Assembly: GCA_003452395.1 (NCBI GenBank)
Contig: DMOI01000019.1
Coordinates: 1 to 15,392 of the forward strand
Reading direction: 5' to 3'
Source of the DNA: Clostridiales bacterium
GTDB taxonomy: Bacteria > Bacillota > Clostridia > Lachnospirales > UBA12420
Length of the DNA: 15,392 bases
The notes beneath the pieces were generated by a model. That model was not told the DNA's origin. It saw nothing but the letters and a program-made list of their open reading frames with translations, and did no database searches. Position numbers and translations under genes: made by a program. Numbering within the stretch: the stretch's first letter is position 1; every line of letters begins with the position of its first letter. Below are positions 15,266-15,392 of this stretch, in pieces.

Positions 15266-15294
15266 TTGACATAAATATTGAAGTCTTATATAAT
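15266..15294 (+). promoter_or_regulatory. Perfect-consensus sigma-A promoter
   Basis: TTGACA (15266-15271), 17-bp spacer, TATAAT (15289-15294): both hexamers match consensus fully. Predicted start is about 15301, followed by a GCAGGAGGG ribosome binding site (15323-15331) and the ATG at 15340. Confidence 0.85.
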
Positions 15295-15339
15295 GAATTA
15301 ATAAGATAAGTCTAAAAGCATAGCAGGAGGGAAAGATAA

Positions 15340-15392
15340 ATGATAAAAAAGAACATAAAAGGGTTTACGTTATTAGAATGTGCGTACTGATA
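15340..15392 (+). pseudogene. Start of a prepilin-like (type IV pilin/ComG) gene, interrupted by an early stop
   Basis: After a strong promoter and AGGAGGG, the frame reads MIKKNIKGFTLLECAY and stops at TGA 15388-15390. KGFTLLE is the prepilin peptidase signature (cleavage after Gly, Glu at mature position 5). It should be followed by a long hydrophobic helix. If the frame moves after Cys, two bases further on the sequence reads Val-Leu-Ile, as a pilin would. This suggests a frameshift of net two inserted bases (or one lost) near 15383-15385, real or from sequencing. The window ends two bases after the stop, so the rest of the gene cannot be seen. Confidence 0.55.

Overview
The window looks like chromosome from a low-GC, monoderm Firmicute of the class Clostridia. 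The pointers are a strongly A/T-biased sequence with heavy use of ATA and AGA codons, strong AGGAGG-type ribosome binding sites, the era-yqzL-recO gene order typical of Firmicutes, a class A RNase P RNA, a glutamate dehydrogenase whose catalytic lysines and aspartate fall at the same residue numbers as in the Clostridium symbiosum enzyme, and an RND pump whose adaptor is a lipoprotein. All genes found are on the + strand. No tRNA, rRNA, CRISPR array or intact insertion sequence was seen.

Left part (1-4232) is accessory. It holds the tail of an Rpn-family nuclease/transposase-like gene, an unusual surface-protein gene (membrane-anchored S26-type peptidase domain + seven RCC1 propeller repeats + Ig-like domain) with a heptanucleotide repeat just after its start, a complete AAA/DUF4143 ATPase, and an orphan DUF234 fragment. 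Three of these four carry or belong to PD-(D/E)XK-type families. The stretch ends at an intrinsic terminator.

Centre (4222-6560) is conserved housekeeping: era, the small gene yqzL overlapping recO, then the RNase P RNA gene rnpB, whose promoter lies inside the last codons of recO. Era acts in ribosome assembly, RecO in recombination repair and RNase P in tRNA maturation.

From 6628 to 11360 is a two-gene drug/lipid-efflux operon: an RND permease with two extra predicted membrane segments, then a membrane-fusion lipoprotein. It has a clear promoter in front and a perfect 19-bp hairpin terminator behind.

From 11385 to 13582 is an operon of a divergent phosphoglycerate-kinase-like protein that has lost several catalytic and nucleotide-binding residues, followed by a calcineurin-like phosphoesterase with an altered GHTH motif. 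This pair is the best candidate here for an undescribed function.

From 13604 to 15215 is gdhA (NADP-type glutamate dehydrogenase) with a long leader and its own terminator. The right edge has a perfect-consensus promoter and strong ribosome binding site driving what looks like the first residues of a prepilin, interrupted by an early stop.
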